A program made the translations under genes and the position numbers. Of a stretch of 64,000 nt of DNA, positions 1 to 12,729 are shown piece by piece; the stretch's first letter is position 1, and each line of letters begins with the position of its first letter. The stretch is from Blattamonas nauphoetae (taxonomy: Eukaryota > Preaxostyla > Oxymonadida). Under the pieces are notes generated by a model. That model searched no databases and was not told where the DNA came from. It saw nothing but the letters and a program-made list of their open reading frames with translations. The stretch is taken from positions 417,179 through 481,178 of the forward strand of contig JARBJD010000020.1 in the NCBI GenBank assembly GCA_033064195.1, given 5' to 3'.

Positions 1-290
1 CTGAAGAATTTTGTGATCAAGTCTTTGGAAAGCCGCCTGGAAGGTTGTTACTTCGAGCTTTTGCCTCATTGGGGCGAAATAGTGGATTGATAATGAGTGC
101 GAGATAATTGGAGGGCTGGAGAAACGAGAAACGAGGATTGAACCGGTTGAATCCTCGATTCGTTTGTCATAAAAATGTGAATCGATTCTACGTCTCGTAG
201 GTCACCTACATCTTGTCGGAGAGCTTCTTGCGGAATTTCGACAAAGAGTAACGTGAAGGAGGAAGGAAATTTCTGAAGTGTTCATAATCA

Positions 291-3062
291 TTGTGTTCAT
301 CTTGGACCGAATCCCTTACTTCGGACCACTTCTCAATATCAGAGGGACCGAGGTTTGAACAGCACCTACTGGAAGGGCGGTGCAACTGGGAACGTGGGCC
401 TTTTGTGATTGTTGGAGGAGATTGTTTTCGTCGGAGTTCGGTGACGATTATTTCGAGCTGGCACACTTCATCGTGTTTTCCTTGGCTTCTTCCTCTGACT
501 GGCGTGTCCGGATGTGATTGTTGGACTGGACAGAATTCGGAATGGTGGGGACTGCGAAGTGAAGTGTTGGTGACTGGAAGTGATGTTGAAGTTTGTGATG
601 CTTGTCTGATTGGTGGAAGTGGCACGCTGTTTGATTTTTCTGGATTGCCACTCTCAACGACAGATGGCTGTTCGATCACGACAACACTCGCATCGTCATC
701 GCTTTTGAACACGACAAGCTCCTGTGGAAGTGGAAGTGGAAGTGTTGGTGGAAAGGAAGGAAGATGTGATTTTGGACATTGGGAGTCAGTTTGGCAAAAG
801 ATGATTGGGAGTTGTGTTTCATGCAGCACGAACCATCTTTGTGGGACAGGGCTTCGTGATGTGAATTTGGGAGGATCGGTTCTGTGCTCGAACACATCGT
901 ACACACACTGCACAACAACGACGACAGAATATTCAAACCAACATCACACAACTCAGACGAAGCTCTCAACGGCCGACACTCTCCACCTCTTCTCCCTCTG
1001 CACTTTCAAGGCATGCTCTGGATCAAATGGCGGAGCAATCTATCTCTTCAAACTCTCAGCTGATCTGGAGATTACATCGTGCTCGTTCGACTCCTGCTCA
1101 GGTGGCGCTGGCGGAGCTGTCTATTTCCAACAGTTAACCATTCAATCATCAGTCGTCATCTCATCGTCCTCCTTCTTCCAATGTTCGTCCAATTTAAATT
1201 CTGGGGGATCGCTGTGTCTCAACAACATGGAATCACTCGCCATTTCTGATTGCGTGATTCTTGATTCTCAAACAACCGTGTATGGAGGAGCCGTATACAT
1301 CTACAAATGGGATGTTGGAATATCCAACACTGCGTTGTCCAACTGTCTCTTCGAGGATTGTGCGACTTCCGTGTCGGGGTCGAGTGGAGGGGGTGGTGCT
1401 CTTTACTTTCAAAGTTGCTCGTCCATCCGACTCGATTCTCTCCGATTTCGAGAATGTGTGTCTACGTCAGGGAATGGACACGATTTGTACTTCAACTCGC
1501 AACTCCCAACAGTCTCCCTGACAACAGTGTCCAACTCCGATTCCACATCAACCCCAAAAGAGAATCGAATCTACCCAACAACCATTGCAGTGGGTGATGT
1601 TCTGCCAACTCCAACTGAAACCACAACACTCCTGTCACAAAAAGCTCAACAAACAACCTCGACGACAGCCGAGATTGTTGTGACTTTGGACAGGACAGTG
1701 ACAGGATTGCTTCTTGTTTTGGTTTCGAACTCAGAAGGGACAGGTCGGACAGACACAACAAAGGCACCGAACATTGGTCGAGTGTTGGTGTTCTCGATTG
1801 AATCATCTTCAATTGGGGTCTGTACAGTGAGCACTGGAGAGACTGGTCTGCTCCAAGTTCCTCTCTCTGACAACAAAGTCGTCGCTGCTTCACTCTCCAA
1901 ACACACTGTCTCATTTTCTGACATGTCGCTGGAAATCATCATCCTTCATCCCACCTTCACATCTGCAGAGTGTGTTCTGGACGACAGCTGCACTCGTGCA
2001 ATCTTGAATCTGGAAGGGTCTGATGTGGATGGTGAGTCATTCGAGCTGACACTTCAGAATGGATCGACGTTCGAAGCGACATTCTCAGTCAACAAAGCAA
2101 GGATTGACTTGGGAGTGATTGGAGAGAGTCCGAAATGGATGGAGAATGAAGTGTTTGTGATCACGAGTGGAACGAAGAAGGGCGACGACTCGATTTTTGT
2201 CTCAATGCCATCGCCACTTTATTTCACGATTCCATTGGCAGCTCGTCTGATGAACATTGTGGTGAGTGATCTGAACGAAGCAGCAATGGAAGTGACATTG
2301 TCGTTCTCATCTCGACTTCTGAAACCCGAACATGATTACTCAATCACGCTGGAAAGGAAAGATGGAAAGGTAAGAGCTGTGATGGACGTGAGAACAAACA
2401 GCAGCGGACTTCTTGCTGACCAGACAGTGACGTTGTATCCATCGAACGGAAATGAAGAAGAATTTCCGAACTCGATGGAATTTGGTGATGAATACGAAGT
2501 AACTGCTTTTTCAGCGAAAACAGGAGATGTCGATTATCCGATTCAATTCTCTCGAATCCTCGTGACAATGCCAATCGAGCCAGTGCGAATCACATCGGCG
2601 TCGTGCACAACAAACGAGGCAGACTGGACAGTTGTGTCTGTGGATGGAAGCGGATTGATTGAAAATGAGACATACTCACTCAATCTGAGTGGAACACCGA
2701 CAGATCAACTTTTGTTGGATATTCACGAAACATCGATCTCTGTGTTGGCATCATCGTCGACGGAAGCGAAATCGGTTCCTCTTCTTCTGTCGTCAACATC
2801 AGGGTCTTCTCTGCTGTTCGGTCACACGTACACAATCACAGCGATCACAAATGGGTCAGTGACTGGGATCGTTGACGGCACGCCATCATTCACGACTCGT
2901 TCTGCACCTGCGCAGCCATCACTGATCTCGATGTCATGCATGCTGAAAGAGGGAGACGCGAAGACAGCAGAAGTGTCGATTACAGGATCGAACATCGCTG
3001 ATGGCCTGTACACCCTGGTTCTGAAAGGCAAAAGGATGTCGCAAGCTCCATCCGACACATAA
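291..3062 (+). pseudogene. Large beta-helix surface receptor, N-terminal ectodomain half
   Basis: An open frame of about 920 codons encodes the extracellular part of a surface receptor. Residues ~210-400 contain parallel beta-helix turns in which Cys/Ser/Gly motifs recur (SGSNGGAIY, GGAGGAVYF, SGGSLCL), as in polymorphic-outer-membrane-protein-like repeats. Residues ~400-920 look like repeated Ig-like beta-sandwich units, the last carrying the phrase HTYTITAITNGS. I recognise this layout from a large oxymonad receptor family. The frame opens without a convincing initiator or signal peptide; the true start may lie upstream or be lost. It breaks off near 3015-3062, where unrelated DNA begins, and the same ectodomain resumes near 5613, so this is one gene split by an insertion. 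Ligand and function are unknown. Confidence is good for the family and low for the exact start. Confidence 0.7.
2784..2839 (+). repeat. 56-bp segment repeated at 6244-6299
   Basis: The stretch beginning CTTCTGTCGTCAACATCAGG and running into the codons for GHTYTIT recurs at 6244-6299 with one visible mismatch. Both copies lie at the same place in an Ig-like repeat of the receptor ectodomain, which suggests a recent duplication or conversion between repeat units. Confidence 0.85.
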
Positions 3063-5600
3063 CCAGGGCTCATCAACAGGTTGAGTGAGTCCCTGGGTCC
3101 GTGAAACACGGTCCATGGGTTGGCCGATCTAACAAACGTAAACATCTTGTGAATCCGTTTTCTTGCAAACCGACGAACTATCTTCGTCTGATATGGACAT
3201 GGAGGACAGAACTGGAATCTCAAGACAGATTATCAGTTCAACGGAAGACATTCACAGACACATTTTTTCTGACCGATTATTCTCTCGTCCGAACGATCCC
3301 AAACCAGAAGGATCAGCGCGAACAGTTTATTGATTGAAATGTAGTTCTGAACTCGAATCAAAAGTTCACCAAATACAGGGCTGGTTACTTAATAACAATT
3401 TTGTCACTGATGTCGATATCGGATTCACCATCTACAGATGTAGAGGCTGAACACAGAACGATTACTTCCAACAAACTGAAACAATATGCATTGTTTCGTT
3501 CGAACAATGAGACTAGTCGTCAAATGTTGGAGGACATCAGTCACAACATCATCAACTGTTCGCCCAAGGGATACAAACCGAACCATATCCAAATCGCGGA
3601 AGTGAAGCATCAAGTGTCCACATTTACCCGAGAATTGTGGATGGAACGGGATTATAATCGAGACTATTCCACGGAATGATTGCCCTCGATGGCATGCAAG
3701 AAAACGATTCACAACGACAATTGGACAGCAAAGAAACCAACTTTTAGGATATCCTTGAAACATACCACAATATTTTTAGACTTGATGATCAATTATAGTT
3801 GGCGATTACTCAAGATCCAACTACCGATTTAAGCCGCTCGTCGCCCTTTATGGTTCCTCGGAGGACAATCACATGGAGCCCAGATATGTCTCCATTTATT
3901 TTGGTACATTTGTGAGTGGATTATACGGAGTCAATTTCTATTACTGGGTGTACGCGTCGATGATCATCAGGCTGATCACCCCAACAGCTTCTGGTGTGCG
4001 GAATACATATATTGATTCTCTCAACGCACATTATTATAAATGAAGATGGACATCTACACGAGTTCGGTTCAAGTTATCTTCATGCAGCTCTTCTTGTACG
4101 TCGCACCACAATAGGACATCAGTATCAGTAAATACGATTCCTCACGCCCATCCTGCGGCTTCTGACAGGCATCCACCATCAATGACGATCGCTACAAACG
4201 TCAAGAATGGTCTCTAGGAGCGATTGCTCTGATAGACAACGTTCCGATCCCAAAATGAATTAATCCCGATTTCAAGGTCAATGTCGGCTCATCGGACGTT
4301 CCGGATGCTACGGGTGCCGAAGATGTTCTATCACCGCCTGACAAATGGTGTGAAGTTGACTGTACAAACACCACTCTCACGTTTGGGAACCGATATCCCC
4401 ACCGCTCGCAAAATCCATTCATTCTTCCTTGAATCGACAATTAAATCTTCACCACATCATCTGGTATCATTGGCACTTGCATTCGACGAAAATTGCGAGC
4501 CGCAACACATCATGATCAAACAACACAACAATCACGCTTCTGTCGTCCGACAAATAGTAAGAAACTGACGGCAGATGACAGATAAAGATTACAACTGATT
4601 AGGTGGTTGAGAAATAGCAAGATTTTTACGAAGAAACATCCTCCTTGGAAGGAATGGAAATGTGAAATGAACATGCAGCAAATTGTTGAACTCCATCACA
4701 ATTAGGACATCTTTCAGCATCAAAGACTCGGTAGTACTTCAATAAGATGACGGTGTCCGTATAAGAAGGTCTAATCAACTGAAATAGGATTTTATCGCCA
4801 CTGAAGATCAGACATCCATTGTTCCACAATTACTCGTGATTATTGATCAATTCCTTATCCGAAATAAGTCGTCTGCTACAACTGGACTTGGATGCAGAAT
4901 TCATCAATAAGATTGAAGCACCGTATCAAGCGAATTCAACACGTTCGAGGGTCGATTGTGACATAATTCCTGGAAACAGACACAAATACATCATATTAAA
5001 CTTGATTAGTTGGAGAAGACAATCTCTCCAAACCTCGAAGAACATTTGGCGGGAGCTGGACATCCATTCCAATGCGCACACCGACTCTAGTTTGACGGCG
5101 TTTCGGTGCTATAAGCTTCGCAGAGGGACACACAGTCGGTTGAACAATCCAGCAAGATCTCAACAAGAAGAACGCCAGTCTGCATGCTCTTTTCATCAAA
5201 TGAAAACACGCTGAACTGTTGGAGGGGTGGGACGTGCGTAATGATTCGCACAACGGCCCCTCAATATTCAGACGTGTGTTGGAAGAATCCAACAAGAGTC
5301 GATCAGAGAAAGATCGCTCGAATTGTCTCACGGAGCATTGCCTCCTTTGTCGCCAGATCCATTGCATGGCGATCTTGGTGGTGAACTCTCATCCCGTCCA
5401 GCAGCGGGGCAACATGAGAGGACACGCCTTCCAATACCGGAAAGCAAGAGGCAATTCTACTTTGTTGACGAACAACAATTATCTATCTTCGAAAGTTGCT
5501 GATTTGAAAGGATTTAGGTCAAACATTGGAAAGACCCTTCTATCGAAGTTTGAAGGAGCTGAGATACAAATGAAGAAATAGCCTTTTAGCGCTGACATTG
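3063..5600. other. Decayed 2.5-kb insertion splitting the receptor gene
   Basis: Receptor coding sequence stops near 3015-3062 and resumes near 5613. The DNA between has only short broken reading frames on both strands and no family I can name with confidence. Clear terminal inverted repeats were not seen, although CCCTGGTT at 3019-3026 is inverted at 3061-3068. The remains could belong to an old transposon or a virus-like element of the Polinton kind, but no diagnostic polymerase, integrase or capsid motif was recognised, so this is a guess. It appears old and multiply broken. Confidence 0.45.
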
Positions 5601-5612
5601 CGGAATGGTCAG

Positions 5613-8600
5613 TTGTGAAGTTGAGTGACTACCGCAGAGAAGGATCAGCTCCTCGACCTGGACAAGTGAGTTTGTCGAATAGAAGCACAACCGCTTCAAT
5701 GTCGTTGGAAGCGGAGATTCTGAGTTGCACACGCTGCCAAGCAGAGTTCGCAGTTGGAACAGGAGAAACATCAGATCAACTGAAGTTTGGAGAAACATAC
5801 AAACTGACAGGAAGCTGGACAGAATCGAGTGGATTTCATGTGGAAGATGGAATCACAGTCAAAGTCCCTAACCTTCCGATCATCACAAACATGAAGATTG
5901 AGTTCTCGAATACTCTCCACACAGTGTGTTTTGTGATTCTGTGTGGAACCGGTCTGATTGTTGGAGAATCGCTGAACGTGACTCTGAACTCCTCACACTC
6001 CCTCATCGCAACAGTCACTTCGGGAATTGAAACCAAAACAACAGAACTCCAAATTGGATGACTGACGACTCTCAAACACAACCACAACGATCAAAGCGAC
6101 TGAAACGGATCAAGGATGGACCATCTTCGGTGCGACGTTATCAGACTCGACTGTCTCTCTTCCTGATGATGTTATGATTTTCGCGGCTTCTGCGTCAACA
6201 GCAGATTCGACGTTGTTCTGTGGGGATGTTATGATTTTCGCGGCTTCTGTCGTCAACATCAGGGTCTTCTCTGCTGTTGGGTCACACGTACACAATCACG
6301 GGTATCACAAACGGGTCAGTGGATGGAGTAGTGGACTCTGTTTCATTCGACACGCAATCGGACATTCCGCGTGGTGAAGCACTGATCACGAGAATTGAAG
6401 TTGTTCTCGCGAGTTCTCTGAACACGTCGATCGTGATTGAAGTTTGGGGATCGAATCTGCCGGGTGACACAATTGGATTGATGACACTGGATGATTCGTT
6501 CTCTTTCGCTGTGTCGTTCAGTTCGTCATCGTTTGGTCGAAGTGCTGTGATCGAACTTGGAGTGAGTGGTTCTCTCGCTTTTGATTCAGAATACAAAATC
6601 ACAAGACTCGAAAACACGAACCAGCAGACAATACCAATCACAGAAGCGACGATCACAACACCACCAAAACCATCTCAATTGTCGTTGTGTGTTTGTGGAA
6701 ATGAAGAAAGGGGAGAAATGGAGATGAGTGGAGCTGATGTAGAAAGCTGCAATACAATCAAATCAGCGTGGAAAACAGCGACTTCTCTCGGGATATTGGA
6801 CACCACAATGCGAATTGTGGACTCAGCTGACCTCTTCTCTCCTCTCATCGTCACTCATCGCGTCCCGTTCACTCTGATCTCATCCCAGGCTGAGCCAGCC
6901 TCTCTTCGAGCCAACCCATCCTCGTCACAACAAACATCAACCCTTGTGTCAGTGGAGGAGGGAGGACTGTGCAGACTGACACTGCTCACGATCACAGCCG
7001 ACTTGTCAGTCTCGACATTCAAACTTGTGTCAGTGTCTCAAGGGATAGTTGTGATTCGATTCTGTTCGATTGAAGGAACACGCCCAAGTGAGATGAACAG
7101 CGAGGATGGATCGATTTGTGGATGGTCTCGAGGTTTGATTGAGCTGATGGAGACCGACACGGAACTGAATGGTGTGACGATGAAAGAGATTGTTGTGGGA
7201 GCAATCTGGATGAAAGGAGGGAAGCTGAACATCACAAAAAGCGAATTCTCTCAAAATGGACCATCCATCGCCGACTTCCCCTCTGCTCGACAGAACATCC
7301 ACTGCGAGGGCGATGGGCTGATCACAATTCGGAGTCTGTCTGAAGGCGATGGAACCGAGGACAGTCCTTCAGCGTGGATAGATGCCAGCGAGTGCTCAGT
7401 TGATGCGAAACAATCGATACGGACTTCGCCACTTTTCGTGCCAACACTGAACTCGACGGAATCGACAGTTGAGACAGACAAGAGTGGGAAACAGACAGTG
7501 AAAGTGGTTGGGAAGACACTGATGCCGTGTGGACTTTCGTTGGAAGTGTTTGAGTGGGACTCATCGAAGAGTGTGGAAGGGAAAAGTGAGCTTGTTGATC
7601 TGTCCACATCAACAGCGACACATTGGAACGAAACGGAAATCAAGATTGCATTCTCGGCAGGAGATGTTGCCGAACTGAACAGAAAGATGGAATGGCGAGG
7701 TCGTCTTGTGTTTGGAAATGGATTGCGAACATCGAATTGGATGGTTGTGTCTGGATTGAGTTCGGGAAACAAATCGCTTGGAGGAGTGGGGTCGAAATGG
7801 TGGATTGCTGTGATCATTTCTCTGTCGTGTGGACTTCTTGTTTCAGTGATGCTCGTTGTGTGTGTCTGTTTGCGTCGAAAGCGACACTCATCTCGGAATG
7901 AACTTTTGAAGAACGAAGAAATGTCAGCTGGGCAAGTTGAAGAGGAAGAGAAGATGGAAGAGCACGATTCAATCAGAGACGCTCAGAACAGCGCACTTTC
8001 CTCACTTCCATCCGCGAAGGAGAAACAAGGCACTGTGTTTGGAGAGACACGATTTGGGAGTGAAGAAGTGATCGCACCAACACTGTCGTGTGTTGAAGTG
8101 ATTGTGTGCAACGAGAAGATGGAGCGTTCAGTGGCAGTGGAGACAGACACGCTGTTCAACGCTCTTCACAATGGTCACTCTCCGCGATTTGTGGAGAAAG
8201 GAAAAGTGGGATCGGGGATTGCTGGTGGTCTTGTTCGTCTGGTTGAGATGAAAGTGATGGCAGATGTTTTGACTCGATTGTCGCCGCACTGGGTTCTGTT
8301 CGACACGAACGATCGCGTGAGTCTGAAGATGCGAGAGAGTCAGAGTGTAGTGTTGGGTTCGAGTGGGATTGTTTCAGGAGGGATGAAGACATCGGAAGAT
8401 GGACAGCGATGGATGGCGCCCGAAGTGTTGCATGAGAATTGGAAAGCGACACTTGAAAATGCTGACCACGGGGCAGTTTTTAGTCTTGGCCTTGTCTTGT
8501 GGGAAATTGAGACTGGTTCTGTGCCGTTCGGGGAAGTTGATGGAGCGACGGCTCAGCGTCGACTGGCATCGTGCGAGAAGCCTCGAATGGAGAAAGTGAG

Positions 8601-8754
8601 TTCGTCGATGGAGGCAATCATCCTTCCCTGCCTCTCGCTTGACCCGTCACTTCGACCAACACTGAAGACTGTTCTGTCACAGCTGGACGAACTGAACAGC
8701 GTTCCTGAACCCTCGAACAAGATGGAAGGGATTGCGATGTCACATTTTGGATGA
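5613..8754 (+). pseudogene. Same receptor, C-terminal half: ectodomain, TM segment, pseudokinase
   Basis: The ectodomain resumes here. A first stretch (5613-6060) ends at a stop, and a clean 2.5-kb frame runs from 6277 to 8754. That frame encodes more Ig-like repeats, one membrane helix at about 7796-7870 (WWIAVIISLSCGLLVSVMLV), a basic stop-transfer (CLRRKRH) and a cytoplasmic kinase-like domain at about 8130-8690. The C-lobe keeps an APE motif (RWMAPEVL) and the helix-F region (VFSLGLVLWEIETG). The usual HRDLKxxN loop reads LSPHWVLFD, no DFG triplet is visible, and no glycine loop or VAIK lysine is seen. It should therefore be a pseudokinase in this copy. As a whole the gene is broken, yet the last 825 codons are open, so a shorter product is possible. 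Confidence 0.75.
6168..6249 (+). repeat. 25-bp direct repeat (6168-6192 and 6225-6249)
   Basis: GATGTTATGATTTTCGCGGC followed by TTCTG occurs twice with a 57-bp period, just where the receptor frame is disturbed between the 5613-6060 and 6277-8754 segments. It looks like a local duplication that contributed to breaking the frame. Confidence 0.85.
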
Positions 8755-9413
8755 CCCCTCAATCCACCGATTTCTCAACAAGCCTCATCTCACCCTTCTT
8801 CATTGACAATATCCATTCTTTATTCCAAATCAACACACTTTTTCTTCGCATTCCATCAACATTCAGTTTCATGTCACAACTTCTCAAATCTCTCAATTAG
8901 TTCCCACACGTCACAATCATCTTCGTTCACTGTCAGCTCCGTTCACACCAACAACTCACACATTCACACAGTTCACACGCCAGTTCATCTCTTCTCGTTA
9001 CAGGCATCATTTTGAAACATCGTTCACAACTCGGAACGATGCTGATCATTCATTTCGGTTGGAGTAGGAGATGGTGATTCTTTGTTTTGAACTATCTTGT
9101 GTTGTTTGTTCGTTTTCGATGAGCGGGATTGCTCACTTCTTTCGTGTTGCTGTGTTCTTCATCCTGGCTGCTGACTTTGGATGGTTCTGCTGTTTCGTTG
9201 AGCAGAGTCGACTTTCCTCGACTCTGCCACTTCATTCACCTCTCCATCTCTCTGGGCTGTCGTTTCCATTTCAGAATTGTCATTTTTATCACAATTTTTG
9301 GACATATTGCCGGACTCATGCTTTTCAGGAAGATTGAAGAAGGTATTCAAGAAGATTTGTGTGTTGTAAGAGAGAACACAAGAAAAGGGGTCGGATCAAA
9401 TTCTGTTCGACCA
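8755..9413. other. Intergenic, pyrimidine-rich, no gene seen
   Basis: This spacer lies between the receptor stop and the S41 peptidase start. It is rich in TC and CA runs, and its short frames have no recognisable content. It presumably holds the receptor 3' end and the peptidase promoter; no defined motif was identified. Confidence 0.5.
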
Positions 9414-11917
9414 ATGATCCTCGTTGTCTCTCTCATTGCACGGTTATCGTGTGATCTTGATTGTAAATTTCGAGCTGATTCCGTGTATAGCCACAAGCAA
9501 GCAGTTGATTGCATTCGTTCTGTGAAGGTTTGATTCAATCGTCAAATCATCTTATATATCATCAGCTTGACGTCGAAAACCTGGAGCAAGATCGTGTTAT
9601 CAACATCTTAGATGAAATAGTCCAAAATGATGTGTTTTTGGACATTATTCAAAGCCCTCAAGGTTCGTATGAAACGCAAACAGATGTGAAAGAAGAGCTT
9701 TCAAAACTCCGTGACAAGAAATATGAGACTGCCGAAGCGTTTTACTCTGACGTTGGCACCATCTTCACTGACCTCAAGAATCCGCATTCTCTATTTACCA
9801 AGCCCTGCCAAGCCAATTTCACATTCGCCCTTCCTTTCGGAATCCAGGCCACGGTGGATGAAACCACTGACCCCATTTCCATCATCATCACATTGACGGA
9901 TCTTCCAACACAATACGCAAAGATCACTGACCATTACCTCACTGCACTGAAAGGAAAGGATTACCGAAACTGTGTCGTTACTGGCGTCTTCCCAAATGAA
10001 CAAGGTGAATATCAGGATGCATATCAGGGCATCCGCGAGTGGGCGAACACACATGTCTACCGCTCGAGAATTGAATCGTCACGGTTCAATGCTGCGATCC
10101 GCTCAGATTTCGCCATCCGACGTGTTGCAACAATGCAGATTCCAGAAGAAAAAATTCTCTTGAAAGTGAAGAACACAGACACAGGTGTTGAGGAAAATAT
10201 TGAACTTCCGTTCTTGTCAGTGGTGCAAGGAGATTTTGACAAAATGGACGATATCTGCCCAATCTACGTTCCACCCGAGGAATCCCACCCAAAAACAGAC
10301 CCCATGTCATTCAGTTCAATTAGTTCTGCCCGTCGCCGCTCCACAAAAGATTTGGAGCTGCCTCGCCCCCAAGTCACCAACACGACCACCTCCAACTCGA
10401 AAGTTGCTGTTATCCTCGACAGCAAATACATCAAAGCATACCAAACGGATGTGAAGGTCGGAGACGCGACTGAAAAGGCAGCTATCCTCAGAATTCCTGA
10501 TTTTAATCCTGAAGTGGAGGAAATGGAGTGGTATCTGACAAACCTCACAAAGTCGTTTGAACTCTTCAAAACGAACGGCATTACGCGCCTGTTGGTTGAT
10601 TTGAGAGCGAACCCTGGTGGATACGTGGCTCTCGGTCTGAGAACACTCCAATACATGAGTCCGAACCTCTATCCAGTCATGGGACAATACGGTGTGAATG
10701 CCACCCATTTTTTCTCTCCTTCTTTTATTTTCATCGTTTTCCTGGTCTTTCTGACGTCATGTCCGTCTCCTTTGTTTTCTTTCAGATGTTCGTTATAGTG
10801 ACCTCCACACTGCCCTCGATAAACAAGATGAACTTACTCTCGTCAACAGACATGAATACAAATCGACAAAGCATGTGACAGAGTGGTACAAAGCTGCTGT
10901 CAAGCGAAAGTTCAAAAACACGAAAGGAGTCGCTTTTGAGTACAACTACTCAAAACTATACTCGATTGAGATCTGCGATGACGAACGGCAATGGGAAAAG
11001 GCTTACCGTGTTCTGAAGAAGGGAGCTCCAATCACTTTTGACCAACAGCATCTCATGTTCCTCACTGTATGCATTCCTTCATTCATTCATCATATTCGCA
11101 AAACCCGACATATTTTTCTTTATTCTTTCACTTTCTCCATCATCTTTGATTCATCTCTATCTGTTACACGTAGGACGGTCTCTGCTCATCAACTTGCGCG
11201 AACGTTTTGAAACGAGCCGACGAAGCCTATCTCGGCCGAGTGTACCATCTCGGTGGCTTCCCTGGCGAAGAGACAACAAATGTTGATATTGCATCTGCTC
11301 CCGGAGGATCTGTTCTCGATTCGGAATGGTTGTTCCCTCTGGTCCAGGAATACAGCAAAGAAAAAGGGTTTGAAAACAAACCAGTTCATTTCGTGCGAAA
11401 TGGGTCATTATTGCGCTGGACGTATGAAGAGATCTATTCGACAAACAACAAAACAAGCACGATTCCCCAAGAATTCACACTCAACGAACCAGACACTGTC
11501 ATCCACCTCTACCCAAACAATAACGATTTCTCACTTGAGGGGTACGAGACCATCATGGACCACATTTCCCCGCATCTTAATCAATGCCAGGAGTGGGAAG
11601 TCAAGATCTCCGAACGGTGTGCCCCAGACACAAAGAACCATCTTCTGAAAGGACATCCCTGCTCTCCACAAGGGGAATTTGATGAAGATAATTGCGTCTC
11701 AGCGAAATGCGAGAAGGGATACTTCAACATGTACGAAGGTTCGGACATCTTCCACTGCGTACCCATTCCTGTCCATGGCGAGGAAAACGCACCTTGGATG
11801 CTTCTGTTGCCGCTCTTGATCGTCGTTGCTGGAATGGTTGTCTCTGTTGTCGTTTCTATTGTGTACTGTGTCGTTCGCAACTCGAAGAATTTGTATCGGA
11901 AAATGAAAACGAATTAA
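9414..11917 (+). CDS. Membrane-anchored S41-family peptidase, four exons
   Basis: Spliced product of 754 residues from exons 9414-9527, 9566-10691, 10786-11066 and 11174-11917; all joins keep frame and use GT-AG. The start was chosen because it gives a signal-like N-terminus (MILVVSLIARLSC). The tail-specific-protease core is visible in LLVDLRANPGGYVALG and, across the third intron, LMFLTDGLCSSTCANVL, whose serine is the probable nucleophile. A membrane helix (MLLLPLLIVVAGMVVSVVVS) and a short basic tail close the protein, predicting a type I protein with its catalytic domain outside the cytosol. S41 enzymes cleave proteins near their C-termini; the substrate here is unknown. A Cys-rich segment (about 11580-11760) precedes the membrane helix. 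The family call is firm; the start is probable. Confidence 0.82.
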
Positions 11918-12140
11918 GACTGTAAAATTCATCTTTTTCATTTCATCCGATTCGCTGAACTGTTTTTCAACATTATTAATAATAATATAAGAGATTAGTC
12001 ATCCGTGGATACAGTTGTCCAGATCAAAACCATCAAAACATTCACGAGTTTTCTCTTTCATTTAGAAACGCAATTTATGGTCAATGAAGTACTGAAGTGA
12101 GAGTTATGTTCAAGAACACAACCCAACGAGAACGTGGTGT

Positions 12141-12563
12141 TTATTCTGCGATTTCTTCGTCGCCCTTTCCTTTCTTGACAAGGCTGGAGTGGATGTTGGG
12201 AAGAACACCTCCTGCTGGGATGGTAACATGACCAAGCAGTTTGCTGAGCTCCTCATCGTTGCGGACAGCGAGGAGAACGTGGCGGGGGACAATTCTTGCC
12301 TTCTTGTGCTCCTTGGCAGCGTTTCCAGCGAGCTCGAGGATTTCGGCTGTGAGGTATTCGAGCACAGCAGCCAGGTAGATTGGAGCACCTGATCCGATAC
12401 GCTCGCAGTAGTTGCCCTTGTGTAGGTGACGGTGGATACGACCAACTGGGAACTGCAGTCCAGCGCGATCTGAACGGGAGCGTGTCTTCTTGTCTCCGGT
12501 CTTCACAGTCTTCTTGGCGACTTCAACGCGTTTAACTTCTTTCTTTTCAGCTTTTGGTGCCAT
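12141..12563 (-). CDS. Histone H2A
   Basis: A 140-residue intronless frame. The histone fold is plain: [19 protein letters not shown], then [20 protein letters not shown], then the docking region [17 protein letters not shown]. The loop and docking sequence resemble canonical H2A more than H2A.Z, and no SQ(E/D) phosphorylation motif ends the protein, so it is not H2A.X-like. The N-terminal tail is lysine-rich ([12 protein letters not shown]). It forms a dimer with H2B in nucleosomes. No H2B partner lies next to it. The gene converges with the peptidase gene (223 bp between stops), and its 5' side faces a transposon that begins about 175 bp upstream. Confidence 0.95.
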   Translation of the reverse strand: MAPKAEKKEVKRVEVAKKTVKTGDKKTRSRSDRAGLQFPVGRIHRHLHKGNYCERIGSGAPIYLAAVLEYLTAEILELAGNAAKEHKKARIVPRHVLLAVRNDEELSKLLGHVTIPAGGVLPNIHSSLVKKGKGDEEIAE

Positions 12564-12729
12564 TTTAGATTTGTTAGATATAAAATCCAATACCTCAAGT
12601 GGTGAATCAACTTCCTTTAATCGGTCGAAATCACATATGGATGACTTACGTGTAAACCAAATTGACAAAGCATGGGTTCTCATGATCTATGTCATTTCAT
12701 CGAAGATGGCGATAACCGACTAAGAAAAG

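Noticed and set aside
3063-5600. Firmly calling the insertion a Polinton
   Set aside because: No polymerase, integrase, ATPase or capsid signature was recognised and no terminal repeats were found.
12489-12723. Small plus-strand ORF opposite histone H2A
   Set aside because: It is antisense to the conserved H2A gene and its upstream region and shows no family features.
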